Both the position numbers and the translations under genes were made by a program. Positions 53,690 to 61,890 of a stretch of 64,000 nt of DNA are shown one piece after another; within the stretch, counting starts at the first letter, position 1; every line of letters starts with the position of its first letter. The notes below the pieces were generated by a model, which ran no database searches, had not been told where the DNA came from, and was given only the letters and a program-made list of their open reading frames with translations. The DNA lies in assembly GCA_030833845.1 (NCBI GenBank), contig JAURGK010000007.1, forward strand, positions 1 through 64,000. The letters run 5' to 3'. Origin of the DNA: Crocinitomicaceae bacterium (lineage in GTDB: Bacteria; Bacteroidota; Bacteroidia; Flavobacteriales_D; Crocinitomicaceae).

Positions 53690-54807
53690 ATCGTTTAGTC
53701 TTTGCGTTTTTGGTCTTTCATTGTGGGTATGGCTCCGCCCAAGGATTGGACTTGGGGACCATTTCTTACTCGCCGCAATTTATTTCTAATCTGAGCGCCA
53801 ACTGCAATGAAACTTCAGGATTAGTATATGACAACGACACCATTTTTTCCATTAATGATGGTGGCAACCCTGCAGCTATACAGGCCTTTAGCGCATCCAA
53901 CGGTCAACCAATCAATGAGTGGCAAGTAGGGAATGCACAAAATTTTGATTGGGAGGCGCTCACCCTCAACGACTCTGTTCTTTTTATTGCCGATATCGGC
54001 AATAATGCAGGAACAAGAAATGTATTTGACATATATCGCGTGCTGCGTCAGGATCTGGTAGCTTCAGTACAAACAGTTGCATCCGTCAAACAATCTTTTC
54101 GCTTTTTAGATCAGCCCACCTTGCCTTTAACAGTAAATGCGCACAATTACGATGCCGAGGCTATTTTTTATTTTCAGGACTCTTTGCACGTTTTAACCAA
54201 AAACTGGGAGAATCTTTGGACGCGTCATTATGTGCTGCCTTGTATTTGGCAAGACACCCTACTTATTAGTCCGCGAGATTCATTTTATGTCAATGGATTG
54301 GTGACAGATGCAGCATACTCAGCTCAAGATAATAAGCTCTACTTACTTGGCTATAAAAAAGAACCAAGTGGCCTATACAGCTCTTTTATGTATCGATTTA
54401 CTGATTTTAACGGTGAAATATTAGCTTCGGATTACCAACGCATTGAATTAGGCTCAACGCTCAGCTTAGCCCAGACAGAAGGCCTTTGTATTGCAGGCCC
54501 AGAGATGCTTTTTATATCGGGAGAACAAATCGCTTCAATAATAACGATTGCTCCAAAGTTGCATTTTATTAATTTTTTTGAACTACTTGGCAATACTAAA
54601 AATAGCGCAAAAAAAATTTATTTTCACGACAACACATTATTCATTCCAAAGGACGCACTGCCTGATTTTTTACTCCTAGACGCTAACGGCAAGGAGGCGA
54701 TTGAATGGGTTTTAAATAAGAATCAACAAGATCTGTCCGCCCTTGCTCCAGGCACCTATTACCTTATTGGGCCAACACACAGGCAAACCTGGATCAAACG
54801 GTATTAA
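53686..54807 (+). CDS. Secreted beta-propeller-like protein of unknown function
   Basis: The protein has 373 residues. The signal peptide MNRLVFAFLVFHCGYGSAQ is followed by a repeat-like beta structure: NCNETSGLVYDNDTIFSIND, NFDWEALTLNDSVLFIADIG, NYDAEAIFYFQDSLHVLTKN, GLVTDAAYSAQDNKLYLLGY. This resembles SdiA-regulated or YncE-like propellers. The C-terminus (FLLLDANGKE, LSALAPGTYYLIG) looks like a degenerate type A T9SS sorting domain. It overlaps the binding-fold gene by ATGA, so three proteins of different compartments share one operon. I could not assign a specific function. Confidence 0.68.
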   Translation: MNRLVFAFLVFHCGYGSAQGLDLGTISYSPQFISNLSANCNETSGLVYDNDTIFSINDGGNPAAIQAFSASNGQPINEWQVGNAQNFDWEALTLNDSVLFIADIGNNAGTRNVFDIYRVLRQDLVASVQTVASVKQSFRFLDQPTLPLTVNAHNYDAEAIFYFQDSLHVLTKNWENLWTRHYVLPCIWQDTLLISPRDSFYVNGLVTDAAYSAQDNKLYLLGYKKEPSGLYSSFMYRFTDFNGEILASDYQRIELGSTLSLAQTEGLCIAGPEMLFISGEQIASIITIAPKLHFINFFELLGNTKNSAKKIYFHDNTLFIPKDALPDFLLLDANGKEAIEWVLNKNQQDLSALAPGTYYLIGPTHRQTWIKRY

Positions 54808-54852
54808 ATTCAAAGTATTATTCTTTGTGCGTCTGCGCTTGTTCGCTAACAA

Positions 54853-54904
54853 GCCCTATATGTTCATTTAGGGCATTATGAATACCTAAAAGGTTTATAT
54901 TCAT
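54853..54904. other. Two adjacent inverted repeats in the leader of a small gene
   Basis: GCCCTA (54853-54858) pairs with TAGGGC (54869-54874), and four bases later ATGAATA (54878-54884) pairs with TATTCAT (54898-54904). Neither has a T run, so they are not standard terminators. They lie between the propeller-like gene and the 36-aa membrane protein and could stabilise or control that message. Confidence 0.4.
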
Positions 54905-54921
54905 AGTATTAAACACGCAGT

Positions 54922-55032
54922 ATGATACCACTAGTACCGGCATTTGATTCGAATTTTTGGTGGGCTGTTGCAGCGGTTTTGGCGATTCTTACAATTATTT
55001 TTGCTGTTTTTTTAACAGATAAAAAAAATTAA
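54922..55032 (+). CDS. Single-span small membrane protein, 36 aa
   Basis: An ATG-initiated frame of 36 codons encodes IPLVPAFDSNFWWAVAAVLA then a hydrophobic ILTIIFAVFL and a charged TDKKN tail. It is one clear transmembrane helix with the positive end expected inside. I do not recognise it. Tiny proteins of this shape act as accessory subunits of oxidases or transporters, but no direct partner is shown. The stop codon overlaps the ctp stop codon on the opposite strand. Confidence 0.5.
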   Translation: MIPLVPAFDSNFWWAVAAVLAILTIIFAVFLTDKKN

Positions 55033-56600
55033 AAAGAGGCCAACGCTCTTTTAAGCTCGACATCACGGTTATTTATAACTCGATAATAACCATTTTCTAA
55101 AAAGAGATGTCTAGCAATTTCAGCCTTCAGCAGCAAACCTATCCTTTCTTTGCTGTGCCTAAATTCATTTGGCTGCAGCTCAACGTCAAATTCGGCTTTG
55201 GCAAATGAAGTAAACCGATTGAGTAGGGCGTCTGTAATTTGAAACTTCGCAATGAAATCATTGAGGTTCATGGTCAATTCATTGTGATTTAAATAATCAA
55301 AAACAAAAGCGTTAAAAACCCCATTCCATTGCAACTCTGATAGATATAATGAGGCACCGGTGGTATCTCCAGGGACAAACACATCGGGCATGATCCCACC
55401 CCCTCCATAGACAATTCTACCCTTTCTGGTTTTATATCTTAAAGAATCAACAAAAATGCTGGAGTCTGGCTTGAAATATTCTTCAGCATAAGCCTTTTGT
55501 TCATCTTCTTTGTATGCATCATAACCATTGTTATATGGTCGTTGAATGGATCGTCCAGAAGGCGTATAATAGCGGGCCACTGTTATGCGTAAATTACTTC
55601 CGTCTTTGAGTTTTTTATCTTGTTGAATCAATCCTTTGCCATAAGAACGTCTTCCAACAATTGTTGCCCGATCGTTATCTTGAAGGGCGCCAGCAAGGAT
55701 TTCGCTAGCCGATGCTGATTGCGCGTCTATAAGCACCACCACCTTCGTCTTTTCTAAAATTCCTGAGCTGGTGGCGTAGTACTTTTGTTCTTTGCTATGC
55801 TGCCCCTTAGAGCTAAGTATTAAATAGCCTTTAGGTAAGAATTCATCGGCAATTTGAATGGCTCCGTCCATGGTTCCTCCTCCGTTACCGCGAAGATCTA
55901 AAACAAGTTTGCGCATGCCTTTATTGAGTAACTGCAAAGCTGATTGATGAAATTCTTGTGCTGTTGGCAAAGAAAATTGCGCGATTTGAATATAACCCGT
56001 CGAAGGGTTGATCATATAAGAACAAGGAACAGTTGCAATAGGGATGGTATTGCGTGTTAAAGTTTTATGTAGTTTTTTGCCTTTGCGCTCAATTGTGACC
56101 TTAACTTTTGTGTTTGGCGCCCCTTTGAGCCTGTCCATTACCTTCTCGTTGGTAATTTTTTTACCGGTTGCAGACTTTCCATTGATTTCAATGATGCGAT
56201 CACCGCGTTTAAGCCCTCCATTAAATGCAGGAGAATTCACATTGACATGGGTTATGCAAATGGTGTCTCTAAAAAGCAAGAAGCGCACCCCAATACCCCC
56301 AAAAGACGCATTGGTTTGTTCTTCGAGAAGTTTTAGGTCTTTGGCTGCAATGTAATTACTGTGAGGATCTAGTCGATGCAACATTTCAGAAATCGTTTGT
56401 TCAAAGATTTCTTCTTTGTTTATTTTATCAACGTATTCGTTGTCAAGCAATTCAAAGATTTGTGTGAGTTTTTGCAATTCTTTGGTGCCTTCTTTTGAAC
56501 CTCCTAGCAAAGAACTGCCCACATAGACACCTAGCGCCGCTATGGCTGCAAGCAAGGTAGGTAACCAAAATAATTTTTTGTTGGATTCTTCAGACATCAT
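55029..56600 (-). CDS. C-terminal processing peptidase (S41)
   Basis: This is a periplasmic, membrane-anchored serine protease of about 523 residues. An N-terminal span (LFWLPTLLAAIAALGVYVGS) precedes a PDZ domain (GGIGVRFLLFRDTICITHVN, AFNGGLKRGDRIIEINGKSA) and the protease domain with the catalytic Ser in AQSASASEILAGAL and Lys in GRRSYGKGLIQ. It trims C-termini of envelope proteins. The frame extends to TTG 56612, but ATG 56600 is chosen; it overlaps the end of the dCMP deaminase gene. Confidence 0.93.
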   Translation of the reverse strand: MMSEESNKKLFWLPTLLAAIAALGVYVGSSLLGGSKEGTKELQKLTQIFELLDNEYVDKINKEEIFEQTISEMLHRLDPHSNYIAAKDLKLLEEQTNASFGGIGVRFLLFRDTICITHVNVNSPAFNGGLKRGDRIIEINGKSATGKKITNEKVMDRLKGAPNTKVKVTIERKGKKLHKTLTRNTIPIATVPCSYMINPSTGYIQIAQFSLPTAQEFHQSALQLLNKGMRKLVLDLRGNGGGTMDGAIQIADEFLPKGYLILSSKGQHSKEQKYYATSSGILEKTKVVVLIDAQSASASEILAGALQDNDRATIVGRRSYGKGLIQQDKKLKDGSNLRITVARYYTPSGRSIQRPYNNGYDAYKEDEQKAYAEEYFKPDSSIFVDSLRYKTRKGRIVYGGGGIMPDVFVPGDTTGASLYLSELQWNGVFNAFVFDYLNHNELTMNLNDFIAKFQITDALLNRFTSFAKAEFDVELQPNEFRHSKERIGLLLKAEIARHLFLENGYYRVINNRDVELKRALASF

Positions 56601-57036
56601 CAATATTTTCAATTTGAAGAACTTCTAATCCGGCAGACTCTAAGAAATGCACCCCCGAGAGGTCTTTATAGGCCTCCTGATAAACAAGTCTTTTGATGCC
56701 CGATTGTAACACCAACTTACTGCAATCTTTACACGGTGAATGAGTGAGGTAAAGGGTGGCGTCTTTACAATTGTTTGTAGAGCGGGCCACTTTTAGAATG
56801 GCATTTGCCTCAGCATGCAAGACATACCAATGAGTTTCATTGTTCTCATCTTCGCAGCAGTTATCAAAACCAGCCGGTGTGCCATTGTAGCCATCGGAAA
56901 TAATGATTGCATCTTTTACAATGATAGCACCCACTTGTTTGCGTTTACAATGAGAAAGTCTTGCCCAACTTGCAGCTAAACGCAGGTATGCCTTGTCGTA
57001 GCGAGCTTGTTTTGTGGATGATTGATTATGCCCCAT
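56590..57036 (-). CDS. dCMP/deoxycytidylate deaminase (ComEB-like)
   Basis: This zinc enzyme of 148 residues feeds dUMP to thymidylate synthesis. It shows RYDKAYLRLAASWARLSHCK, GAIIVKDAIIISDGYNGTPA, and the zinc and catalytic motifs HAEANAILKVA and SPCKDCSKLVLQSGI. Of two candidate starts, ATG 57036 (MGHNQSS) is the family-like one; the longer frame runs into the upstream DUF2231 gene. It overlaps genes at both ends, so it is embedded in the oxidase operon. Confidence 0.93.
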   Translation of the reverse strand: MGHNQSSTKQARYDKAYLRLAASWARLSHCKRKQVGAIIVKDAIIISDGYNGTPAGFDNCCEDENNETHWYVLHAEANAILKVARSTNNCKDATLYLTHSPCKDCSKLVLQSGIKRLVYQEAYKDLSGVHFLESAGLEVLQIENIDDV

Positions 57037-57451
57037 GTCTGATGTGTCCGCCCAAATAGCCCGTAAAAGCGAAAAGGATAAAAGCAATTATCCCTACAAC
57101 CAGGGCGCCGATTTGTATTCTGCGCGCACTGGCCCATTCAGACTTTTCAGCCCAAAGCCCAATGACGGCAAGGGCAGTGAGTGCGAATATAAAAAACAAG
57201 GTGTTTTCAGCCATTTCTTCGTGAATATGAATCACCTTATGTGATATGCCCTTGATACGCTCAGCCTCATGTTCGGCGGAGCCTCCCGAAACATAGGCAA
57301 TGAGGCCTCCTATACCTGAAATCACCATAACTACATAAGCGCTAATTGCAGATTTGAAATCAGGCTTAAATAGCGCGAAAAGCAATAAAACAAGACCAAG
57401 AAAAGTCCCTACAATGGGGAGGTGGTTACTGAGTAAATGAAAATTTGCCAT
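57026..57451 (-). CDS. DUF2231-like four-span membrane protein
   Basis: The protein has 141 residues with four hydrophobic spans. Conserved-looking His residues lie at the membrane edges: FHLLSNHLPIVGTFLGLVLL at the N-terminus, HKVIHIHEEMAENTLFFIFA in the middle and TGYLGGHIRHGA at the end. Paired His residues on neighbouring helices suggest haem binding, but this is inference. It follows the DUF420 gene by 36 bases. DUF2231-like proteins frequently sit in Bacteroidota respiratory clusters. Confidence 0.7.
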   Translation of the reverse strand: MANFHLLSNHLPIVGTFLGLVLLLFALFKPDFKSAISAYVVMVISGIGGLIAYVSGGSAEHEAERIKGISHKVIHIHEEMAENTLFFIFALTALAVIGLWAEKSEWASARRIQIGALVVGIIAFILFAFTGYLGGHIRHGA

Positions 57452-57487
57452 AAAATATAAAGTGTTGACAATCTAAGTTAAAGAATT

Positions 57488-58063
57488 TTAATGATTGTAG
57501 TACGGCGAAATCATTAAATAAACTACAACACCTGTAATTGCAACATATAACCAAATAGGAAAGGCGTATTTGGCCCATTTTTTATGTTTTTGATAATTTC
57601 CTTCCCAAGCATGTAAATAGGTGAACAACACCACTGGAATAACGGCAACGCTCAAAAAAATGTGTGACAGCAGCAATAAAACATAAGCAAAGCGAGAGGT
57701 TCCAACCAAGTTGAGTTCCTCAATGGACAATTTACCATTATGATCAAGATCACCGTATTTGGTAGAATCAGAGGTCATGTGGTATGCAACGTAGCACAAA
57801 AGGAACATGACGCTCAAAACAAGAGCCAATTGAATGGTTTTTTGGTGCTGTTGTATCTTTCCATTTTTTATAAAAAGCAGCGCCAAGATAAGCAGCGTTG
57901 CAGTTAGGCCATTGATCGTGGCATAAATAGGTGGTAGAAACGAAAAGTCAACACCTTCGATTTTAATTCCAAAAAGGGCAGCTACTGCCAATGGAATAAC
58001 TATTGAGATGGCCACGACCCATTTGCGCAAGTTTGTTTTAGGAGCTGTGTTTGTGTTATTCAT
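57488..58063 (-). CDS. DUF420 membrane protein with EF-hand loop
   Basis: The protein has 191 residues with about five spans of the DUF420 (CtaM-like) type, associated with caa3 oxidase assembly. Between the third and fourth spans, residues 105-116 read DLDHNGKLSIEE, which fits the canonical calcium EF-hand loop at positions 1, 3, 5, 6, 8 and 12. Histidines at YVAYH and LSHIF flank it on the membrane helices. ATG 58063 overlaps the SCO stop by eight bases; the longer frame to 58087 is rejected. Confidence 0.85.
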   Translation of the reverse strand: MNNTNTAPKTNLRKWVVAISIVIPLAVAALFGIKIEGVDFSFLPPIYATINGLTATLLILALLFIKNGKIQQHQKTIQLALVLSVMFLLCYVAYHMTSDSTKYGDLDHNGKLSIEELNLVGTSRFAYVLLLLSHIFLSVAVIPVVLFTYLHAWEGNYQKHKKWAKYAFPIWLYVAITGVVVYLMISPYYNH

Positions 58064-58718
58064 GGTTGAAAAGGGTTTTAACATCATTGATTAACCGCTG
58101 AAATTCTTTTTTGTTGACACTTAGGTCTGGCTGGACAACTTCGTATACGCCTCTTACGTATCCTTTTTTATCGACTAGGGTAAAAGCCCCGGAGTGTGCA
58201 TAACCCCCTAGCGCTTCATTTTCTTTACCTGCGAAAATTAGAAAGTGTTCTATTCCGAGCTTGTGAGTAAAGGCTTCATTCCCGGTTAAAAACGCCCAAT
58301 TATTTTGCTTAATCCCAAGGCTTTTTTTATGCAATTTAAGTTTACTCGGGGTGTCGTTGGTAGGGTCTATGGTAAATGATAAGTATTGTATTTGCGAATC
58401 GTACCTTTTGAGCGCCTTCTCTACATTTTTAAGCTGCGTATTCATGATTGGGCAAATACTCGGACAACTTGCAAAGAAAAATTCTGTAATCCACACCTTA
58501 TTAGCAAAAGTTTTATTGCTAACTATAACGGAATCTTCATTGAAAAACGAAAAATTTGGAATTTGCTGGTAAATCGTGTCGGTAATGGTTTTTCCGTTTT
58601 TTGTTTGGTAAACCACATCGTAGTTACCAAGAAAGGGCAAGCGGCGTTGTGGTGTGTCCTTACAAGCAAATAATAACAAACCAAATAAAGTTAGCCAGCT
58701 ATTTGTCTTTTTGAGCAC
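58056..58718 (-). CDS. SCO1/SenC-family copper chaperone, lipoprotein
   Basis: The protein has 220 residues. A lipoprotein-like signal peptide ends LLLFACKD. The thioredoxin-fold body has the copper-binding CxxxC in FFASCPSICPIMN and a downstream His in GGYAHSGAFTLVDKKG, the usual third ligand. SCO proteins deliver copper to the CuA centre of oxidase subunit II. It lies between a second SCO-like gene and DUF420, overlapping both. Confidence 0.92.
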   Translation of the reverse strand: MLKKTNSWLTLFGLLLFACKDTPQRRLPFLGNYDVVYQTKNGKTITDTIYQQIPNFSFFNEDSVIVSNKTFANKVWITEFFFASCPSICPIMNTQLKNVEKALKRYDSQIQYLSFTIDPTNDTPSKLKLHKKSLGIKQNNWAFLTGNEAFTHKLGIEHFLIFAGKENEALGGYAHSGAFTLVDKKGYVRGVYEVVQPDLSVNKKEFQRLINDVKTLFNHE

Positions 58719-59397
58719 GTTCTTTGTCGTATTGTTTCATTAGTAGAGCCAAGTGCTCCTTCATTTTGCGGATCATTCCTTCAGTATGGCCATTGAGTGC
58801 CATTCGCAGGTGGTTTTTCTTGTCAATTAATAAAATCAATTCATTGTATGATACCCCACCAAAATACTTTTTGTCTTTGACGATTAGATTTTGCCCATTG
58901 TTGGTAATATTGAAGAAATCATGAGGATCTGCATTGATGAGCTGCCAAAGTTCGGGGTCAAAACCTTCTACCTTGGAGCGCAACATGTCTTGCACGTCCA
59001 AAAGGGCAGCTTCTGAAACAGGTTGGCCTAAAGAGTCGACTACAATAGACAGCATGCGCACTTGTTTTAGTTTCTTGCGTTTGTTGGTCCGAAGATCTTT
59101 ATAGATGTTTTGTGTCAGTGGGAAAAATGCCAATCCGCATTGGTATGGACAAGTGATTTGTATGGTATTGATAATGACAACTTGGTCTTGGTAATCTTGG
59201 AGAGATTTTTTTTGCTTGCCCAGGTGATTGTATACAGAAAAGGTTGGTGTTTTCACCAACCCATAATCTGATAATTGTTTGAAGCGATGATCACAACCTC
59301 TAGTGGCCATGAAAATCAAAAAAAGTGCCGGGCCAAAAACAAGGGTCAGGGCCAGTATGGAGCGCCCCCGATGTGGTTTAGCTACTTTTTGCTGCAT
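58699..59397 (-). CDS. SCO-like thioredoxin-fold protein, membrane-anchored
   Basis: The protein has 232 residues. One N-terminal span (SILALTLVFGPALFLIFMAT) is followed by a thioredoxin-like domain with the motif ITCPYQCGLAFFPLTQ (CxxxC) and VSYNELILLIDKKNHLRMAL near the end. The His ligand expected after the fold is not obvious, with NGHTEGM the closest candidate, so it may act as a thiol reductase for CuA rather than a copper carrier. ATG 59397 is two bases after the subunit IV stop. Confidence 0.82.
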   Translation of the reverse strand: MQQKVAKPHRGRSILALTLVFGPALFLIFMATRGCDHRFKQLSDYGLVKTPTFSVYNHLGKQKKSLQDYQDQVVIINTIQITCPYQCGLAFFPLTQNIYKDLRTNKRKKLKQVRMLSIVVDSLGQPVSEAALLDVQDMLRSKVEGFDPELWQLINADPHDFFNITNNGQNLIVKDKKYFGGVSYNELILLIDKKNHLRMALNGHTEGMIRKMKEHLALLMKQYDKERAQKDK

Positions 59398-59399
59398 TG

Positions 59400-59768
59400 T
59401 TATTGCCACATTGCGTCCCAGACACCCCCAATTGCAGTGCCTTCGTATAGGGCAATGAAAATAAGGTAAAGGACAAAAATAAAGTACGGGATAAGAATAA
59501 CGTTACGTAAGTAACGACGCTCATCACCAAGATGCATGAAAACCATGACGATGTAGCCTGCTTTCAATAAGGTTAGAAGGATAAAGATTACTTTGACGGC
59601 AGTCCACCAATCAGATGATTGCTTGATGCTGGCACCAATAAAAACTTCAATAACCGTAACTATTGTAAGCAATAAAGTGACTTTGTATATTTTTTGGCGA
59701 ATTTGTTTGCCTTTAGCTTCGTCGTGATGAGCGTGAAGTGAGTATTCAATGAGGTCGTCTCTTTCCAT
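59400..59768 (-). CDS. Cytochrome c oxidase subunit IV (prokaryotic type)
   Basis: The protein has 122 residues and three spans (KIYKVTLLLTIVTVIEVFIG, VKVIFILLTLLKAGYIVMVF, IPYFIFVLYLIFIALYEG). FMHLGDERRYLRN follows the second span, which is the signature of the caa3-type subunit IV family. It is an accessory membrane subunit of the haem-copper oxidase encoded in the same operon. Confidence 0.9.
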   Translation of the reverse strand: MERDDLIEYSLHAHHDEAKGKQIRQKIYKVTLLLTIVTVIEVFIGASIKQSSDWWTAVKVIFILLTLLKAGYIVMVFMHLGDERRYLRNVILIPYFIFVLYLIFIALYEGTAIGGVWDAMWQ

Positions 59769-59789
59769 GATGAGTTGTGTTTAAGAGAA

Positions 59790-60815
59790 TTACAATAAAT
59801 AAAAGAAGGTGAACACGAAAACCCAAACAAGGTCAACGAAGTGCCAGTAGAGCCCGGTTTTTTCAACCATTTCGTAGTGGCCACGCTTGTGGTAAGTGCC
59901 TGCTAACACACCTAGAAGTATCAAAATATTGATGATTACACCAGAAAATACGTGAAAACCGTGAAAACCTGTGATGAAGAAAAAGAACTGGGCATATTGC
60001 TGTGGTCCATATTCGTTTTGTTTCATATTTGCACCATAAATGACGCGGTTCTTTTCGCCTGCATAAAGGGCCTCGTAGTAAAGATTTTCTGCTTTTTTAC
60101 CTGTGATTTCTTCCCCCCCCACTTTGTAGGTATTCCCATCACGCTTGATGATTAGTTTTAAGTCGTGGTCATGGGCTTTATTGATTTTTGCAACTGCACC
60201 ATCTGAAAGATGAATAAAGCCGTTTTCGATATGGCCTTGTTCTGCGGCATGCTGGAATTGGTGCATTAAATCATCTTTAATTACTGCGCCAACTTTGTGT
60301 TCTGAACCCGCTTTTGTAACTGTAAAGTTTTGAATTTCACCAAAATGACCCTTAACGATGGCTTGTGAACCATCTGAAAGTTCAATTTTACCAAATTCAG
60401 AACCGTGGATAAAGTGAGACCATTCCCAAGCTTGAGATCCTAAGAAAAAGAAACCACCAATGATAGTGGCAATCATCCATTTAGTTACGCCTTTACGATC
60501 CATTCGGTGACCTGCCTCAACAGCAAGCACCATGGTTACCGAAGAAACAATCAAAATGAAAGTCATCAGGGCTACGTAAAGCAATGGATATCCATGGCCT
60601 AAAAAAGGCATGGAATTGAAGGTCTCTTCACCAATTGGCCATGCATCTTGAGCATCGTGGCGAGTAAAACCATAGGCAATTAATAAACCGCTGAAAGTGA
60701 GGGCATCCGAAACGAGGAAGAACCACATCATTAGTTTGCCATAACTTGTTTGAAAAGGGGATTCTTTTCCTCCCCATAATGTTTTGGCGTCTAGTTGTGC
60801 AGAGTGTCCGGCCAT
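59790..60815 (-). CDS. Cytochrome c oxidase subunit III with large insert
   Basis: The protein has 341 residues, against about 200 for a five-span subunit III. Spans lie near 28-50, 76-100, 112-131, 275-303 and 320-340. FFFITGFHGFHVFSG and YWHFVDLVWVFVF are the family motifs. Residues 133-270 form a hydrophilic insert between the third and fourth spans containing an internal repeat (FGKIELSDGSQAIVK near 141 and GFIHLSDGAVAKINK near 199) and DGNTYKVGGEEI at 226-237. Inserts at this place are known in Bacteroidota. It is 21 bases upstream of subunit IV. Confidence 0.9.
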   Translation of the reverse strand: MAGHSAQLDAKTLWGGKESPFQTSYGKLMMWFFLVSDALTFSGLLIAYGFTRHDAQDAWPIGEETFNSMPFLGHGYPLLYVALMTFILIVSSVTMVLAVEAGHRMDRKGVTKWMIATIIGGFFFLGSQAWEWSHFIHGSEFGKIELSDGSQAIVKGHFGEIQNFTVTKAGSEHKVGAVIKDDLMHQFQHAAEQGHIENGFIHLSDGAVAKINKAHDHDLKLIIKRDGNTYKVGGEEITGKKAENLYYEALYAGEKNRVIYGANMKQNEYGPQQYAQFFFFITGFHGFHVFSGVIINILILLGVLAGTYHKRGHYEMVEKTGLYWHFVDLVWVFVFTFFYLL

Positions 60816-60839
60816 TTTAAGAAAAATTTTTGTGCAAGT

Positions 60840-61889
60840 TTAGTGAATAAAAATCAAAAACACGAGTAAATACAGCCATAAAAGCCCTAAAAAGTGCCAG
60901 AAGATACTGCTCAATCTGAGTGACAAGGTATTTTGAGAATTGAACTTACCTGTGAATGAGGCAATTGCAACTTTTACAAGATATAAAAGTGCAATTAGCA
61001 CATGTAACAAGTGCACGAAGCTAATTAGGTACAAATAAGCAGAGGCGGTATCTGCAGATTGCATGGCCGAAAGCTGCATATGCGGCTTGAGCGGAATGCC
61101 GTTATAGAGAAGTGAACGGTTTTTATATTGAAGTTCCTTTCCTGCATAGTAAATAGTAAAGTCTTTTCCATAGGTGCCGTGCGCAAAGAAATCGCCGCGT
61201 TTGTCACGGATATTCACAGCTAATTCACTCAAGCGCAGCTCATCTGTGTAGGTGAATTGAGTGCTATCGTTGACATACAGGCGACTGTTTTTTATGAGCA
61301 CGGGGCTGCCATTGTAAAATAATTCAATGTCTTGGTTTTGGACATTGATCTGCTTGGCCTTGGTTCGGGATAATTTTTCAAACTGTTTGAAATAATTTTG
61401 AATTTTTTGAAATTCAGCATCTTGAATTTCCTGGCCATTAATGAGGTAATTATTTCCATCCACCGCAACAAGGGCCCCTTTGTACTTAAATTCAAAGTAC
61501 TCACCATAGCGACCATTCGTTACCAAGATGTCATTTACTGGATTAACCCCTTTATCTACTAGCTGACCATAACCAACAAATTGATAATAAATGAAACCAG
61601 CTCCAAAAATAAGCGTGGCTAACATCGCTCCTTTCAGCTGGCCTTGTTTGTCTTTTTTGGCGCTTTGAATGGCAAACCAAAAACTTAGTGAGCTTAGCGC
61701 AATAAAGAGTGTGCTTAGATAAAAACCATTTGGCAGCGGGTATTTGAGCCAAAATGATTTGCCCATTGAGACATAATAACCAGAAGTAAGTCCGGCAAAG
61801 AGCATGACAATACTGAAAATACCTACGTAAACGAGGTTTTTTTTCATTTTTTCTTTGAGCTCTGGGCTCATTTCATTTTCACGATTCAT
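60840..61889 (-). CDS. Second cytochrome c oxidase subunit III-like protein with repeat insert
   Basis: The protein has 349 residues with five spans near 19-41, 55-75, 87-105, 283-308 and 326-348. VHLLHVLIALLYLVK and SSIFWHFLGLLWLYLLVFL are degenerate subunit III motifs. Residues 112-280 form a hydrophilic insert made of three similar units about 56 residues apart, starting near 131, 187 and 243 (EYFEFKYKGALVAV, QDIELFYNGSPVLI, KDFTIYYAGKELQY). One unit contains DGNNYLINGQEI, close to the insert motif in the adjacent paralog. It begins one base from the ctaB stop. Confidence 0.87.
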   Translation of the reverse strand: MNRENEMSPELKEKMKKNLVYVGIFSIVMLFAGLTSGYYVSMGKSFWLKYPLPNGFYLSTLFIALSSLSFWFAIQSAKKDKQGQLKGAMLATLIFGAGFIYYQFVGYGQLVDKGVNPVNDILVTNGRYGEYFEFKYKGALVAVDGNNYLINGQEIQDAEFQKIQNYFKQFEKLSRTKAKQINVQNQDIELFYNGSPVLIKNSRLYVNDSTQFTYTDELRLSELAVNIRDKRGDFFAHGTYGKDFTIYYAGKELQYKNRSLLYNGIPLKPHMQLSAMQSADTASAYLYLISFVHLLHVLIALLYLVKVAIASFTGKFNSQNTLSLRLSSIFWHFLGLLWLYLLVFLIFIH

Positions 61890-61890
61890 A

